DNA of 64,000 nucleotides from Klebsiella sp. RHBSTW-00484 (GTDB taxonomy: Bacteria; Pseudomonadota; Gammaproteobacteria; Enterobacterales; Enterobacteriaceae), in contig NZ_CP055481.1 of the NCBI RefSeq assembly GCF_013705725.1, positions 3,782,001 through 3,846,000 on the forward strand, read 5' to 3'. Below the pieces are notes generated by a model. That model searched no databases. It was not told the DNA's origin and saw nothing but the letters and a program-made list of their open reading frames with translations. Positions 1-8,600 of this stretch are shown here, in pieces. A program made the position numbers and the translations under genes. Within the stretch, counting starts at the first letter, position 1; the number at the start of each line of letters is the position of its first letter.

Positions 1-1
1 A

Positions 2-580
2 ACGCTAAGCATCCTGTTTGGTCGCCAGAAGCTCGGGTTTTGCGTGCAATACTGGGATGGCAAACAGCTGCGAACGGAAAAGCAGAACGTTGCTCGCCTC
101 GGGCCACGCGTGGGCTCCTACCTGCTGCTGTCGCTCAATGAAATCTGCCTGCAGCCGGATCCGGTGACCGCCAGGCTGGTGGTCGCTGCGCTCTTGAGCC
201 ACTGCCTTGAGCAACTGGTTGGCCTGGAGATGCGGGTCAGCCGCAGCCGCGACCTGTTTATGGCGGTACAGGATTATCTGGAAGAGCATCTCAGCCAACC
301 CCTGACCCGCGAGTCGGTTGCGAAACGTTTTCATATTACGCCCAACTATCTTTCGCATATTTTCCAGAAATCAGGTTCCGTCGGCTTCAACGAATTCCTC
401 ACCAGCGTGCGCCTGGAGAAAGCGAAAAAGCTGCTGCGCGGCTACGACCTGAAGGTGAAAGAGATCGCCCATAACTGCGGATTTGTCGACAGCAACTATT
501 TCTGCCGGGTGTTTAAACGCTATACCGAGCGCTCCCCTTCCGAATATCGCCGTCACTGCCGCAGCGCTCAGCAGGGATGA
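2..580 (+). CDS. AraC-family transcriptional regulator, C-terminal part
   Basis: The reading frame is open to the left edge of the window, so the gene starts outside it and only the last 192 or so residues are seen. The C-terminal 100 residues form the double helix-turn-helix of AraC/XylS activators: a first helix pair around SVAKRFHITPNYLSHIF and the family signature around KVKEIAHNCGFVDSNYFCRVFKR. The effector-binding part is cut off, so the ligand and target genes cannot be named. It converges with the diguanylate cyclase gene, whose stop lies 11 bases away, so the two are separate transcription units. Confidence 0.9.
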   Translation, partial: TLSILFGRQKLGFCVQYWDGKQLRTEKQNVARLGPRVGSYLLLSLNEICLQPDPVTARLVVAALLSHCLEQLVGLEMRVSRSRDLFMAVQDYLEEHLSQPLTRESVAKRFHITPNYLSHIFQKSGSVGFNEFLTSVRLEKAKKLLRGYDLKVKEIAHNCGFVDSNYFCRVFKRYTERSPSEYRRHCRSAQQG

Positions 581-591
581 TTCAGGCCGCG

Positions 592-1494
592 CTATGCGGC
601 CCACTCCACGCGCCCGCGACCGTTATTTTTCGCCTTGTAGAGCACGTCATCGACCTTTTTAATAAACTCATTCTGCGGTTCATCCTGATTGCGCAGGCCG
701 ACGCCAATGCTGATCGACAGCGGATTATGGTGATTAATCAGGATCGCGCGGGCATTTTGCAAAATTGACTGCGCCAGCTCATCAACTTCCTGCGCCGACA
801 GACCATCAACAATAATGGCGAACTCTTCTCCGCCGATCCTCGATGGCAGCACTTTTTCGCTGGTGAGCTTCGCCAGCTGCTTACCGAGGGCAAACAAGAC
901 TTCATCGCCCACCAGATGGCCGTAGGTGTCATTGATTTTCTTAAAGAAATCGATATCGACAATCATTAGCGCCAGCGGATGCCCCTCTTTCTCGCGGATG
1001 GTGTCGATAAAAAAGCGGCGGTTTGGCAACTGGGTCAGCTCATCCTTCAGCGATTGAGAACGCGCATCGACGTACAGAAGATTGATACGCTCAATGATTT
1101 TGTAGATCCCAATAGCGGTCAGCAGCATCCCGGACAAGCGCAAGAGATCTTCGCAGTAGTAGCCCATCCAGCGCGGCTGATGGAAGATTTCGTCCATCAG
1201 GTCAAACGTTCCCCCGGCAATCCACAGCAGCAGTCCGTAGCGTACCCAGTTAACCGCCACATGGTTCATGCGTACTTTGGTTGAACTCCACAATATAAAC
1301 AGCAGAAAAAGCAGCGCCAGGAGATCGATATACATTCCAGGATTAGACAAAATCACGCTCCACGGCCCCAGCGGCGGCGATACAAATGCACACAGGCCGG
1401 ATACGGCAACGATCGTCAGCAGTGCGGGAAGAAAATGCGTTCGGGAAATAGCGGAGAGTGGTTGAATATTGATATTTTTTTCGCGTTCAGGCAT
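592..1494 (-). CDS. Membrane-bound diguanylate cyclase (GGDEF domain)
   Basis: This predicted 300-residue protein has four or so hydrophobic segments in residues 20-140 followed by a GGDEF domain. The active-site signature is RIGGEEF, a functional variant of GGDEF, and the catalytic-core motifs DELTQLPNRR and DIDFFKKINDTYGH are present. It should make cyclic di-GMP from two GTP at the inner membrane. No RxxD inhibitory site is seen at the expected place before GGEEF, so product inhibition may be lacking. I chose the ATG at 1494 over a TTG at 1512 because a purine-rich GAGAG lies upstream of it. Cyclic di-GMP control of adhesion would fit the adhesin loci elsewhere in the window, but that link is inference. 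Confidence 0.9.
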   Translation of the reverse strand: MPEREKNINIQPLSAISRTHFLPALLTIVAVSGLCAFVSPPLGPWSVILSNPGMYIDLLALLFLLFILWSSTKVRMNHVAVNWVRYGLLLWIAGGTFDLMDEIFHQPRWMGYYCEDLLRLSGMLLTAIGIYKIIERINLLYVDARSQSLKDELTQLPNRRFFIDTIREKEGHPLALMIVDIDFFKKINDTYGHLVGDEVLFALGKQLAKLTSEKVLPSRIGGEEFAIIVDGLSAQEVDELAQSILQNARAILINHHNPLSISIGVGLRNQDEPQNEFIKKVDDVLYKAKNNGRGRVEWAA

Positions 1495-1937
1495 GGGTAG
1501 GTCTCTCAACAACGTGGCTTACCATGTGTTAAGCATACCAGCCAACGGTGTTCGAGCGAACTTTAACGGCACATTACCTATTGATGGGGGAAATCAGCAA
1601 AAGAGAGAGTGGACTGACCCCGCGGAATTTTTCCAACGTACTACCAGTCCATGGCGACGAAGTCAGTGGCGCGGATGGTATAGGGTTATCCTGATAAGGA
1701 TTTAGCTATCGGTGCGGGTTGGGGAGGACTTTTTTGGACAGTGGGAATTTTCGAAATGAACATATCAAAAACAGGGAATTACACAATTTAAATTACAGTC
1801 TCAATTTTAACTGTCCCCATATCACACATACCTATGCTAAATCCCCATGATCATTTGCTAAATAATCATGGGGTAAAAGTTGCATTTCCGTTGGTACTCA
1901 ATAAGTATCAACCATCTAACCATAGCGAATCTTATTA
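1495..1937. other. Intergenic stretch without a supported gene
   Basis: This 443-base interval holds the upstream region of the diguanylate cyclase gene and then turns AT-rich at the edge of the immunity-gene array. I see no open frame with coding character. The only clear structure is the 9-bp inverted repeat at 1843-1873. The compositional step near 1740 probably marks the boundary of the transferred CDI segment. Confidence 0.5.
1843..1873. repeat. Perfect 9-bp inverted repeat, possible weak terminator
   Basis: CCCCATGAT at 1843-1851 pairs with ATCATGGGG at 1865-1873 across a 13-base loop. It lies just past the last gene of the minus-strand immunity array, where a terminator would be expected. 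No T-run follows on either strand, so a role in termination is only possible. Confidence 0.4.
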
Positions 1938-2261
1938 TTAAAAATCAGAAGATTCGCTATATTCGATGTTATCTTCTGTTAACCTGTCAAAGCCATCTTC
2001 TTTCAACATGGTATTAAAGTACTTTATAGTATCCTCTAAAGCTTCTTCGATACTACTGCCGTATCCTATAACTGATTCAGGACTACCATCAAATTTTCTT
2101 TTTATCCTAAGATCTGTTATTCCGGTATATTCACCTGATTGATTTTCGTAAATTTTAACTTTCATTTTTGCATATGGTAAAATATCAATCATCCAAATAA
2201 TAAATTCGGCTACTGTTTTTTCAATTTTGCCAACATTTTCTAATTTTAAGTTATGCCACAT
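1938..2261 (-). CDS. Small acidic protein, putative orphan CDI immunity protein
   Basis: I do not recognise the family. The 107-residue product is soluble and acidic and has no signal peptide. A perfect AGGAGG sits just upstream of the ATG at 2261, so it looks translated. It is the last gene of an AT-rich minus-strand array of small genes behind cdiA, where orphan immunity genes collect. Immunity to a CDI toxin carried by related strains is inferred from position and composition only; no matching toxin gene is present. Confidence 0.6.
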   Translation of the reverse strand: MWHNLKLENVGKIEKTVAEFIIWMIDILPYAKMKVKIYENQSGEYTGITDLRIKRKFDGSPESVIGYGSSIEEALEDTIKYFNTMLKEDGFDRLTEDNIEYSESSDF

Positions 2262-2441
2262 ATGTCCTCCTATTGTTTACCAAATGAGTTAGTTCCACCA
2301 TCACTAAAAATAACTATTGCATACAGAGTTTGACATACATTACCGGGTTTGAATCCAAGCAAAAACTTCTGACACGATAACGTAAAATTTTTACTTTAAA
2401 ATATAGTCAAACATTTCGTTCCAGTCGAACTGGATATCTCA

Positions 2442-2696
2442 TTATTTAATCTTCTCGAGAATCATTACAATTTTATCAAAAGAGCCTCTGAAAACTAACC
2501 TTGATAATTCAGAGTGTAACCAAATAATTTTTACTGGTCTTTTTACATCTGTACTTAGTCTGCCCCATAAAGCATCGAGATTACAGCCATAATAATCGCC
2601 AAAATTTAACAATGCAGAAAATTCGCGATAAAAGTCAGCTTCGGAATATATTTCCCAGCCATCTAAAACAAACTCATCAATATTTAATACCATCAT
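2442..2696 (-). CDS. Barstar-family ribonuclease inhibitor (orphan immunity protein)
   Basis: The 84-residue product matches the barstar fold pattern: a short N-terminal strand, then FYREFSALLNFGDYYGCNLDALWGRLSTDV, which contains the YYGxNLDALWDxL-type core that blocks the active site of barnase-like RNases, then a hydrophobic strand around PVKIIWLHSE. Family knowledge says it binds a barnase/EndoU-type RNase toxin in the cytoplasm. Tandem ATG codons at 2696 and 2693 start one base after the TAG of the upstream gene, so translation is probably coupled. No barnase-like toxin domain is encoded in the window, making this an orphan immunity gene. Confidence 0.85.
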   Translation of the reverse strand: MMVLNIDEFVLDGWEIYSEADFYREFSALLNFGDYYGCNLDALWGRLSTDVKRPVKIIWLHSELSRLVFRGSFDKIVMILEKIK

Positions 2697-2697
2697 T

Positions 2698-2991
2698 CTA
2701 ATTGTTATTAATTTCTATATCATTTAGAATTTTCATCAGCCTTTCTATAGCTTCCGATGGTTCTTCCTCAGGGCTAATCAATATATTAAATATTTGTTCA
2801 TCAAGTTGAATATCATAAATGTCAATACCAATATAACCTTTTGACCAAAATTCCACCGCGCCTATTTTCTGATGACCTTTAAACTCGGCACGATCCAGAT
2901 CTCCAAAATCACCATCAGAAAAGAAACTGTACTCAAACAAATACTCAGGGAGAGCAGGTTCTATCTTATTTTTAAAATCATTAACATTCAT
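2698..2991 (-). CDS. Small acidic protein, putative orphan immunity protein
   Basis: I do not recognise the family. The 97-residue product is strongly acidic, lacks a signal peptide and begins MNVNDFKNKIEPALPEYLFEYS. It is preceded by a good Shine-Dalgarno sequence (AAGGAGGG) and abuts the barstar gene, with which it probably forms a two-gene operon. Size, charge, AT-rich composition and place behind cdiA fit CDI immunity proteins. The pentanucleotide repeat at 3047-3081 lies 56-90 bases upstream of its start. Confidence 0.65.
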   Translation of the reverse strand: MNVNDFKNKIEPALPEYLFEYSFFSDGDFGDLDRAEFKGHQKIGAVEFWSKGYIGIDIYDIQLDEQIFNILISPEEEPSEAIERLMKILNDIEINNN

Positions 2992-3046
2992 AGTTCTATT
3001 ACCCTCCTTTCACTTCATCTATAAAATAAACCACATAAATATTTAT

Positions 3047-3081
3047 CAGCTCAGCTCAGCTCAGCTCAGCTCAGCTCAGCT
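3047..3081. repeat. (CAGCT)7 pentanucleotide tandem repeat
   Basis: Seven perfect copies of the 5-bp unit CAGCT lie in the 132-base gap between two immunity-like genes. Read on the minus strand, in the direction of transcription, the unit is AGCTG. The run lies 56-90 bases upstream of the start at 2991, where a promoter could be. Slippage would change spacing in steps of 5 bp, about half a helical turn. Confidence 0.95.
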
Positions 3082-3123
3082 CATCATAATTCACCCTTAA
3101 TATTCCCTATCTTTTCTTAAGAT

Positions 3124-3444
3124 CTATTTAATATTAAAATAGGTTTCCACTGAAGTCAATCGATTAACTTTTGAGGAAAAGATATATTTCCCCAATTGAT
3201 ATAATTCAATATTAAACCACCTAAAATTGAATATATTTTTTGGCTGTAAACGCATTAATGACATTAGAAATTCATCAAAATCAATTTCAAAAGCAATATG
3301 CTTTATCTCATTCCCACAAAAAGCTTTTGCCCGGAAAAGTCCATTAACACCATCACCACTCAACTGATATTTTATTAATCCCGTATGCATATCATAATCT
3401 ATCGATGACAATTCCAGACTGCACCACTCAGATAATAATTCCAT
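3124..3444 (-). CDS. Hypothetical protein of the immunity array
   Basis: I do not recognise this 106-residue product. It has no signal peptide or membrane segment. A GAGGG sits just before the ATG at 3444. Its AT-rich codon use matches the rest of the array and differs from the flanking high-GC genes. Position suggests an orphan immunity protein; no toxin partner is visible. Confidence 0.55.
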   Translation of the reverse strand: MELLSEWCSLELSSIDYDMHTGLIKYQLSGDGVNGLFRAKAFCGNEIKHIAFEIDFDEFLMSLMRLQPKNIFNFRWFNIELYQLGKYIFSSKVNRLTSVETYFNIK

Positions 3445-3912
3445 TTTACCCTCAGATAAGCATGTATATTTTCACAAACAATACTTTCATGTCAATCCTC
3501 GTTCAAGGCTGATATTTTTCACCGCACTAATTGAATGAAATCATGATACCCCTCAAAATAGATAGCATATCCGTGAAAAATAAACTATATTCTTAGTGTA
3601 TTATTCAATTTCTTGAATATAAGAATTGTATAAGTCATCATTTTTTCTAGCCAGAACCTGCCACACTCCGGGCAGCGCAAAGCGTTCCTTCTACCCACAT
3701 CAATTTTTCCATAAAATAATCTACATCCATATGGTTATTACCAGCCACCAGAATACCTATAATTTATTTAAATTACTTTCCATAAAAAATAACACTTACA
3801 ATTATTTCAAATATCGGGTAAATACATTACATAATCACAACAGCATGCAAATTTTGACATGAAAACCTCTTACAGATTAATACCCTTCCTGTAACAGTGA
3901 TGGATTTTTCTG
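3445..3912. other. AT-rich gap with gene debris
   Basis: This 468-base interval between two immunity-like genes contains no intact gene that I can support. A plus-strand open frame at 3626-3862 has no ribosome-binding site and no coding character. On the minus strand a zinc-ribbon fragment can be read around 3585-3728 and is listed separately. Confidence 0.5.
3585..3728 (-). pseudogene. Remnant of a zinc-ribbon immunity-type gene
   Basis: Reading the minus strand in the frame of the codon at 3677-3675 gives LRCPECGRFWLE, followed by an open stretch to a stop near 3585. This resembles the C-terminal YICPCCGRLLIE of the intact gene at 3913-4182. No start codon or N-terminal half is present, so it looks like the 3' end of a decayed paralogue. 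The identification rests on one short motif. Confidence 0.35.
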
Positions 3913-4182
3913 TTACTCAACTTCTTTAACATATGAGTCGAATTTATTTGGATCTAATTCACTTTCTATCAAGAGTCGCCCACAGCAAGGGCATATATAC
4001 GCATCTTTTGCCGACCGATCATATAGTTTAGTCAGTAAATCCGGGTATTTGTTTTCCCTGACATCCTCCCATAGCCCGACGATATCCATTATATTTTTTT
4101 GAGGAACGATATCATATAAAAACCCCTCATCCATTGTGTGCACTGCCATAACATGGCCACATTTACATCTCAACTTTGACAT
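3913..4182 (-). CDS. Zinc-ribbon small protein, putative immunity protein
   Basis: The 89-residue product carries an N-terminal RCKCGH and a C-terminal CPCCGRLL motif, which together could bind one zinc ion. Small proteins with this split layout occur near Rhs and CDI toxins, which is why I call it a putative immunity protein; the toxin is unknown. AGAGGT precedes the ATG. Two related broken copies appear to lie on either side (3585-3728 and 4358-4648), which suggests repeated duplication and decay here. Confidence 0.65.
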   Translation of the reverse strand: MSKLRCKCGHVMAVHTMDEGFLYDIVPQKNIMDIVGLWEDVRENKYPDLLTKLYDRSAKDAYICPCCGRLLIESELDPNKFDSYVKEVE

Positions 4183-4357
4183 TACTTACCTCTAATAGAA
4201 GACTGGTCAAATCCATGAAAACTTATGTCGAATTTACACCCTATAAACATTCATTATGAATAGTATTCAGATTCATTTATTAATCATTTAAGTTGATATA
4301 AAATCATACTATAATTAGTCAATTTTGACGAGTTATTTTTCAATTACCTCTCGTTAC

Positions 4358-4648
4358 TCAACGATGTAATTGAAGATATTTTTCGCAAGCAATACAAGTA
4401 TACTTGAAGCAAACACCTTCATTCCAGAGGTAATAATTCACCGTAGTTATGCATATAATATGCAAATCACCTGTCCAAGCCCATGCATCATCAGTTTGGA
4501 TGGTAAGAGTCCCTATACATTATTGAAAAACCCTTCCGTATGGTGATCGTTCTCTGGCAGGTCAATAAGTTCTGGATTTATAAGATTGTTGTCGCATTAC
4601 TTGAACCAAGGATATAAACATCAATCCTTTATATTTATCTGATAACAT
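4358..4648 (-). pseudogene. Frameshifted immunity-type gene
   Basis: A strong ribosome-binding site (GAGGAGGTCAG) precedes an ATG at 4648. The frame starts MLSDKYKGLMFISLVQ and stops after 28 codons. Coding character continues in the next frame (INPELIDLPENDHHTEGFF), and then in a third frame (IQTDDAWAWTGDLHI ... CIACEKYLQLHR) ending at the TGA at 4358-4360. At least two frameshifts therefore break one gene of roughly 95 codons. The end contains a CxxC pair, as in the neighbouring zinc-ribbon gene. The 497-base gap 4183-4679 is explained mostly by this relic. Confidence 0.6.
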
Positions 4649-4679
4649 CTGACCTCCTCAATAGTGACACAGTTACAAT

Positions 4680-4988
4680 TCAAAGTTGACAATCATCCCG
4701 ATTAGATAACTCTAGTAATTCTTTTAAATATTCTTGAAAATTCCTCTTCTTCGTTTCCTTCATATATTCCAAAACAGATTTAACATTATCAATGGTAATA
4801 CCTCCATCAACTCTGGATATTTCTATCTTGATGATTTCTTCACCGTCAATAAGATAAGTATAAATATCTTCGTACTGTTCTATCATATGATATATAAGGC
4901 ATGCTGAAGAGGCATACTCAAACCTTTGACGTATAAATGGAAAAACAACCGCTCTCTCCCACCGATCAAATTCCTCTGTTTTTTTCAT
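4680..4988 (-). CDS. Hypothetical protein of the immunity array
   Basis: I do not recognise the family. The 102-residue product is charged, predicted mostly helical, and has no signal peptide. AGGTGACATAAT precedes the ATG at 4988. It lies between the cognate cdiA immunity gene and the decayed genes, in AT-rich DNA. A role as an orphan immunity protein is inferred from context. Confidence 0.6.
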   Translation of the reverse strand: MKKTEEFDRWERAVVFPFIRQRFEYASSACLIYHMIEQYEDIYTYLIDGEEIIKIEISRVDGGITIDNVKSVLEYMKETKKRNFQEYLKELLELSNRDDCQL

Positions 4989-5208
4989 ATTATGTCACCT
5001 GATTTGAAGCAAATCCGCCAGCGAACTCTCTTCAAGAATTTTTTGAATGCTTAATCGTAAAGTTATATCAATTATGACTGATTAATTTTCAATCAGCGTA
5101 GTTAATGTGAATTCGTCGATTATCAGCATTCCTATAGGTCAGTCATAGGCACTCTATCACTGGTAATGGGCATAACAAACATCCGATTTGAAATTTTCAT
5201 TGTAATGA

Positions 5209-5231
5209 GCCCCTTTAAAAATAAAAGGGGC
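5209..5231. repeat. 8-bp stem hairpin, possible terminator
   Basis: GCCCCTTT pairs with AAAGGGGC around an A/T-rich loop in the gap after the cdiA immunity gene. It may end or attenuate transcription from cdiBAI into the orphan array. No T-run follows, so the call is weak. The rest of the 287-base gap (4989-5275) shows only short open stretches. Confidence 0.4.
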
Positions 5232-5275
5232 ATTTAACAATCGACCGTTCACCACTGTTCAGGCGATTAATGTAT

Positions 5276-5671
5276 TCAATCTAGCTTAGATCCGGGAACG
5301 TAGTCAGGATCCTCGTCATCAGAATCCCAAAAATTAACTGGAGAGGCATATACGCCATTATGTATTACAGGACACCATCCAAAATCATTATAAAATAAAG
5401 ACAGTTCAACAATCTCATATATATCATCACTTTCTTGGTTTAAAGTTATTAGTGCAGGTTCGTAATGGGTATACAAGCCTCCTGCTCCTGCCATGGCTCG
5501 TTCCTCAAAGAGTTCTCGGTCCCAATCATAGACAACACCTAGTGTATCTGGAATAACTGTAAAAAACATGATCTCAAATTTATCAGAAACCTGAACTCTA
5601 CATGGTATATTTTTTTGCTTTGAGAGCATTCCGGTAATTAAGTTATCTGGAAATTTAATCTTCAACATCAT
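5276..5671 (-). CDS. cdiI: Predicted cognate immunity protein for the CdiA toxin
   Basis: This predicted 131-residue acidic protein starts at an ATG that overlaps the cdiA stop as ATGA (5671-5668), with AAAGG about ten bases upstream, so the two are translationally coupled. The TTG nine bases earlier is a less likely start. Immunity genes directly follow the toxin end of cdiA, and this position is the main basis for the call. The family is not one I can name. The C-terminus is Asp-rich (DSDDEDPDY). It should bind and block the protease-like C-terminus of CdiA in the cytoplasm. Confidence 0.8.
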   Translation of the reverse strand: MMLKIKFPDNLITGMLSKQKNIPCRVQVSDKFEIMFFTVIPDTLGVVYDWDRELFEERAMAGAGGLYTHYEPALITLNQESDDIYEIVELSLFYNDFGWCPVIHNGVYASPVNFWDSDDEDPDYVPGSKLD

Positions 5672-8600
5672 TTTTGCCAACCTTTAGGAACAATAACGTC
5701 CCCAGTAAAATTTTTCGCAAATGTGCTCACTGGACTAAAATATTGTATACCCCAAGGGTCTCTTATAGCTACAACCGATACGCCATTTCGCGTAGTAACT
5801 CCATCGACAACAACAAAATGAGAAAAACTACTCCCTCCAATTTTATCTTCGATACGGGTGATAACTGGCGTACCATTTGCGGTGTAACGAGACAAGTCAT
5901 TCACATTTCGATTCCCCCAGGCAATCGAGTCGACTCCTTCTAATTTTAGTATATTAGAAACTTGTGATGGTGTTATACCGCGAGATGTTGGCGGCGTATT
6001 AGATATTAATTTAACAATATCTACTGGTTTACCCATCGTATCCAAAACCATACCACACGAGTTGTGACCACATGTTGGCAACATCCCTTGATTAACAATT
6101 GCTCGATCTCCGTTGCGAGGGATAGCATTGTCTAATAAAGGGTGCCTTCTACCTGCCATCCCTGCAGTCTGGCCCTTATTACCAATACCAAAGTTACTGT
6201 TATTTAGATAGTCGACCGTCTTTTTCGGCAATCCACTACCTGCCGATATCTCCTTTTTAACAATATCAGCAACAGGCTGAACGTTAAACACCTTCCCCCT
6301 TAAGGTCTCATCTGCATTTTTAACTACCTCTGATGCCAGCTTTTTCACAGCTTCCGAAGATTTGGCTACAACCAGAGTACTACCCGCCCCCAGAGCTCCC
6401 GTAGTTATCACAGATTCAGGTGCAACAATATCAGCAGCGTATATTCCAGCCTGATTCAGGCATAACACCGGATTCGTTTTACAACCAGCAATAACCAGTC
6501 GAGCAGCCAACACCATTTCTGGTGCTACGCCTAAGAGCGTCATGCCACCAACGGTTAATACCTGTCCTCCAGCCCCAGCCAGCGCCGCCATAACAGCCGC
6601 TTCACGACGTGCTGTTACACGTTTTGCTGCATTTTTGTCTCCTTTTGACGCCGCAAGAATGTCCCGCTGATTATCCAGTGCATATTGCTGAAGCATATGC
6701 TCCGTCATGTTGTAACGGTAAACCGACTGGGCGCTGTCGGCACCGCTGTATGTTCCTTCCGGCGTATGAGTGACCAGCGCACCGGCTAATGCGCCAAAGA
6801 AACGGGCGGTTTGCTCTTTCCCTTCGCTCCCGTTTATCGCTTCCTTAAGCAGCGCAAACTGTCTTTCTTTCTCATTAAGATACGCAGGTTCAAATAGCGA
6901 ACTCTGCATCACAATGCCCGCCAGTTCCGCCGCCAGCGCCCCTGCCGCAGCCCCCTTACCATCGCCGCCGGCAATTTCGGCGCTGATGCCCGACAGCACC
7001 GCGTGGCTGAGCATTTTACCTTGCGGGCCAAGCACCTGACCGTTGTCGCCAATCAGCCCCGCCCCTTCGGCATTAATCTGACCAGCGACGTTAGCCAGCA
7101 GGGCCGTGGTCAGATTGTCTTTATAGCTTCCGCCGTTGATGGCAGTGTTCAGGCTGGAGCTGATAACCGACTGCCCGGCAACCCGCTGGGCGATTTTGGT
7201 CCAGCCCTCATCTTTGATAAGCACAGGTAAACGGGCTTTATCTGCCGGAACGTCCAGCGCCATCATCTTGTCGAACCCGGCCAGCGCGCCGCCAATCGCC
7301 ATCGACGTTGCCAGCGATTTCACCGAACTGCTGCTGCCCATCGTTTTCAGGGTTTTCGACAGGTTGCCCTTGTGTTCAACCAGCGCCACCGCCGCCTGAG
7401 ACATCAGCGATGACATCCCGGCATAGGCAGAACCATAAACCATCGTCGCGGTCGCGCCTGCCGCACCAGTGGCCGATACCGCACTTGTCGCCGCCGCTGC
7501 GGCCAGTCCGGCACCTGCCGTCACAGCAGCAACGGCAACGGCAATCACCGCCGCCACCACCGGATTCAGGCTCTGGCTCTGGTGGTTCCAGCCATCGTAA
7601 GCGTTCTTAACCGCATTCCACTGCACATCGCTGCGGGTATTCAACCCCTTCAGCCACGCGGTACCTGGCAAAGCCCCCAGTGCCGTAACGGCCCCCTGCA
7701 GCGTCTGGGCGTTTTGGGTACGCACATCGGCGCTAATGCCTTTGGCTGCATCGATGGTCAGCTTGCCGCCCGCATGAATTGACGGCAGAACCCATTTACC
7801 TTCGTTATATCCCCGGTTGCTCTGCTTGATGTAAAAACCTTTCGAGTTAGTCACCGTCTGCTCGAAAGTGGTGTTTTTCACTGCCCGGAAGTTGACCTTC
7901 CCGTTGGTACTGGTGAGGCGCGCGTTTTTCCCTGCCGCGATTTTACTCGCCTCGTAGGTGCTGTCGTCGCGGCTCAGCAGGTTGATATCGCCACCAGCGG
8001 TAAACTCGGTGACCCTTTTGATCGTCTCGTGCTTCGTCTTTTTGATGGTGGTTTTCTTACCCCACCACTTGCGTTTGACAGTTTTCTTCTCGTAGTGGCT
8101 CGACTCCTCCATCGCCTGGGCATACAGCCAGCCGCCTTTTGCCGCCACGTCCATTGAGCCTTTTGCGATAAGCCGGGTCGCCTGGAACAGAATGCTGCCG
8201 CCGGAAATCACCGTCAGCGCCGCACCTGAATTCAGCGTGACGCCTGTCTGGGTGACCGCTTCGCTCCAACTGCTGCCCTTTTCCCTATATTGGGTCCCCT
8301 TCACCGCTTCAAAGCGCATATTGCCGCCGGAGGTCAGGAAGATATTGCCGTTGGAGGTCAGACTGCTTCCCGCCGCCTGGATAGTGCCGTTAGCGGCCAG
8401 CGTCAGCTGTTTTACCCCACGAATGCTGCTGAGTACGTTGAGTTCATCGCGGTTATTGTCATTCTTGCTGTCGGTGACGCTGTAGCCTTTAGCTGGCAGC
8501 AGGATATTCCTTCCGGCCTGCAGAGTGGCTTTATCTCCGGCGACCACGCTGGCGCCGGGCAGCGAGATATCCGCCGCTGCGTTGATCAGCAGGTTTTTGC

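Noticed and set aside
3626..3862. Plus-strand 78-codon open frame in the immunity array
   Set aside because: No ribosome site, low-complexity composition, opposite strand to all neighbours; the minus strand shows a zinc-ribbon fragment instead.
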